Below are positions 63,838 to 64,000 of a DNA stretch of 64,000 nt, piece after piece; position 1 is the first letter of the stretch, and the number at the start of each line of letters is the position of its first letter. Origin of the DNA: Pseudogulbenkiania sp. (GTDB taxonomy: Bacteria > Pseudomonadota > Gammaproteobacteria > Burkholderiales > Chromobacteriaceae). The notes under the pieces were generated by a model, which was given only the letters and a program-made list of their open reading frames with translations, was not told the DNA's origin and searched no databases. The stretch spans positions 21,887 through 85,886 of the forward strand of contig JAGLBD010000003.1 in NCBI GenBank assembly GCA_018260425.1, written 5' to 3'. A program made the position numbers and the translations under genes.

Positions 63838-64000
63838 ATGATTGGTGGTGTCAGCGTAGTGTCTCTTGATAGCAAGGGTCGCTTGGCCATTCCGGCCAGG
63901 CACCGCGAGACACTGTTGTCTGCGTTTGGCCACCGTCTGGTCGTGACACTGGAATCCCAGGACCACCTGCTCATCTACCCCGAACCCAATTGGAAACCTG
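63838..64000 (+). CDS. mraZ: Transcriptional regulator MraZ, C-terminus outside the window
   Basis: Only the first 54 codons are seen; the window ends in frame. VSLDSKGRLAIPARHRETLL (about residues 8-27) is the SpoVT/AbrB-like DNA-binding segment of MraZ, including the conserved DxKGRxxxPxxxR pattern. The start at 63838 gives MIGGVSVVSL, the normal N-terminus. MraZ represses the dcw operon that begins with its own gene; the matching operator lies upstream, and mraW, ftsL and ftsI would be expected after the window. Confidence 0.93.
   Translation, partial: MIGGVSVVSLDSKGRLAIPARHRETLLSAFGHRLVVTLESQDHLLIYPEPNWKP

Overview
The window reads as a contiguous piece of chromosome from a beta-proteobacterium, most likely of the order Neisseriales (Chromobacteriaceae or a close relative). 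This is inferred from gene content and order: hemC-hemD-hemX-hemY beside ppc and argH, divergent mreBCD-mrdA-rodA and gatCAB, system II cytochrome c assembly (resB-ccsB) with a dihaem cytochrome c4 and engB, and the start of the division/cell-wall cluster (mraZ). Coding density is high and G+C is high. I found no rRNA, tRNA, CRISPR array, insertion sequence or prophage.

Layout. 1-5.2 kb: the membrane end of a chemoreceptor with near-identical 90-residue repeats (cut by the window edge), a FixJ-type response regulator, a divergent LysR regulator/MFS exporter pair and a periplasmic solute-binding-like protein. 5.6-8.4 kb: proton-translocating transhydrogenase in three subunits (pntAA-pntAB-pntB). 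8.5-9.5 kb: two-cysteine OhrR and Ohr, each behind a related palindrome. 9.5-13.4 kb: haem genes hemC-D-X-Y on the minus strand. 13.6-18.6 kb: ppc, argH and a GlpR-like regulator. 18.9-20.5 kb: two tandem PEP-CTERM exported proteins. 20.6-23.3 kb: an RNase II-family exonuclease and a convergent HDOD protein. 23.4-26.7 kb: Entner-Doudoroff genes eda-edd with divergent pgl and HexR-like sites between them. 26.7-28.7 kb: a Tsx-like porin, a metallo-hydrolase and a GIY-YIG protein. 28.7-32.5 kb: cytochrome c assembly and cytochrome c4. 32.6-35.6 kb: engB, then rlpA, trmL and comF. 35.7-44.1 kb: a biotin cluster, bioB-bioF-(GGDEF/EAL gene)-bioH-bioC, followed by a patatin-like lipoprotein and a glutathione-S-transferase-like protein. 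44.1-49.9 kb: a recently duplicated lipoprotein pair, a long inverted repeat that may be a small RNA or terminator, a copper chaperone, a MarC protein, an amino-acid permease and a fatty-acid-hydroxylase-like membrane protein. 50-59 kb: cell-shape operon mreB-C-D-mrdA-rodA, divergent from gatC-A-B. 59.05-63.4 kb: three unrecognised minus-strand genes, then the mra promoter, three TGGGG operator repeats and mraZ.

The most interesting part is the 4.3-kb island between gatB and mraZ. Its three genes have no family I recognise. They encode hydrophilic proteins with Ser/Thr/Gln/Pro-rich N-termini and helical C-terminal parts, and no signal peptides or membrane segments. This architecture resembles substrates of a specialised secretion system, but that is a hypothesis. 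Also worth a second look are the c-di-GMP gene inside the biotin operon, the duplicated TTG-started lipoproteins, the inverted repeat near 46.1 kb and the PEP-CTERM pair. Start codons were adjusted wherever the longest open frame ran past a better-supported start.
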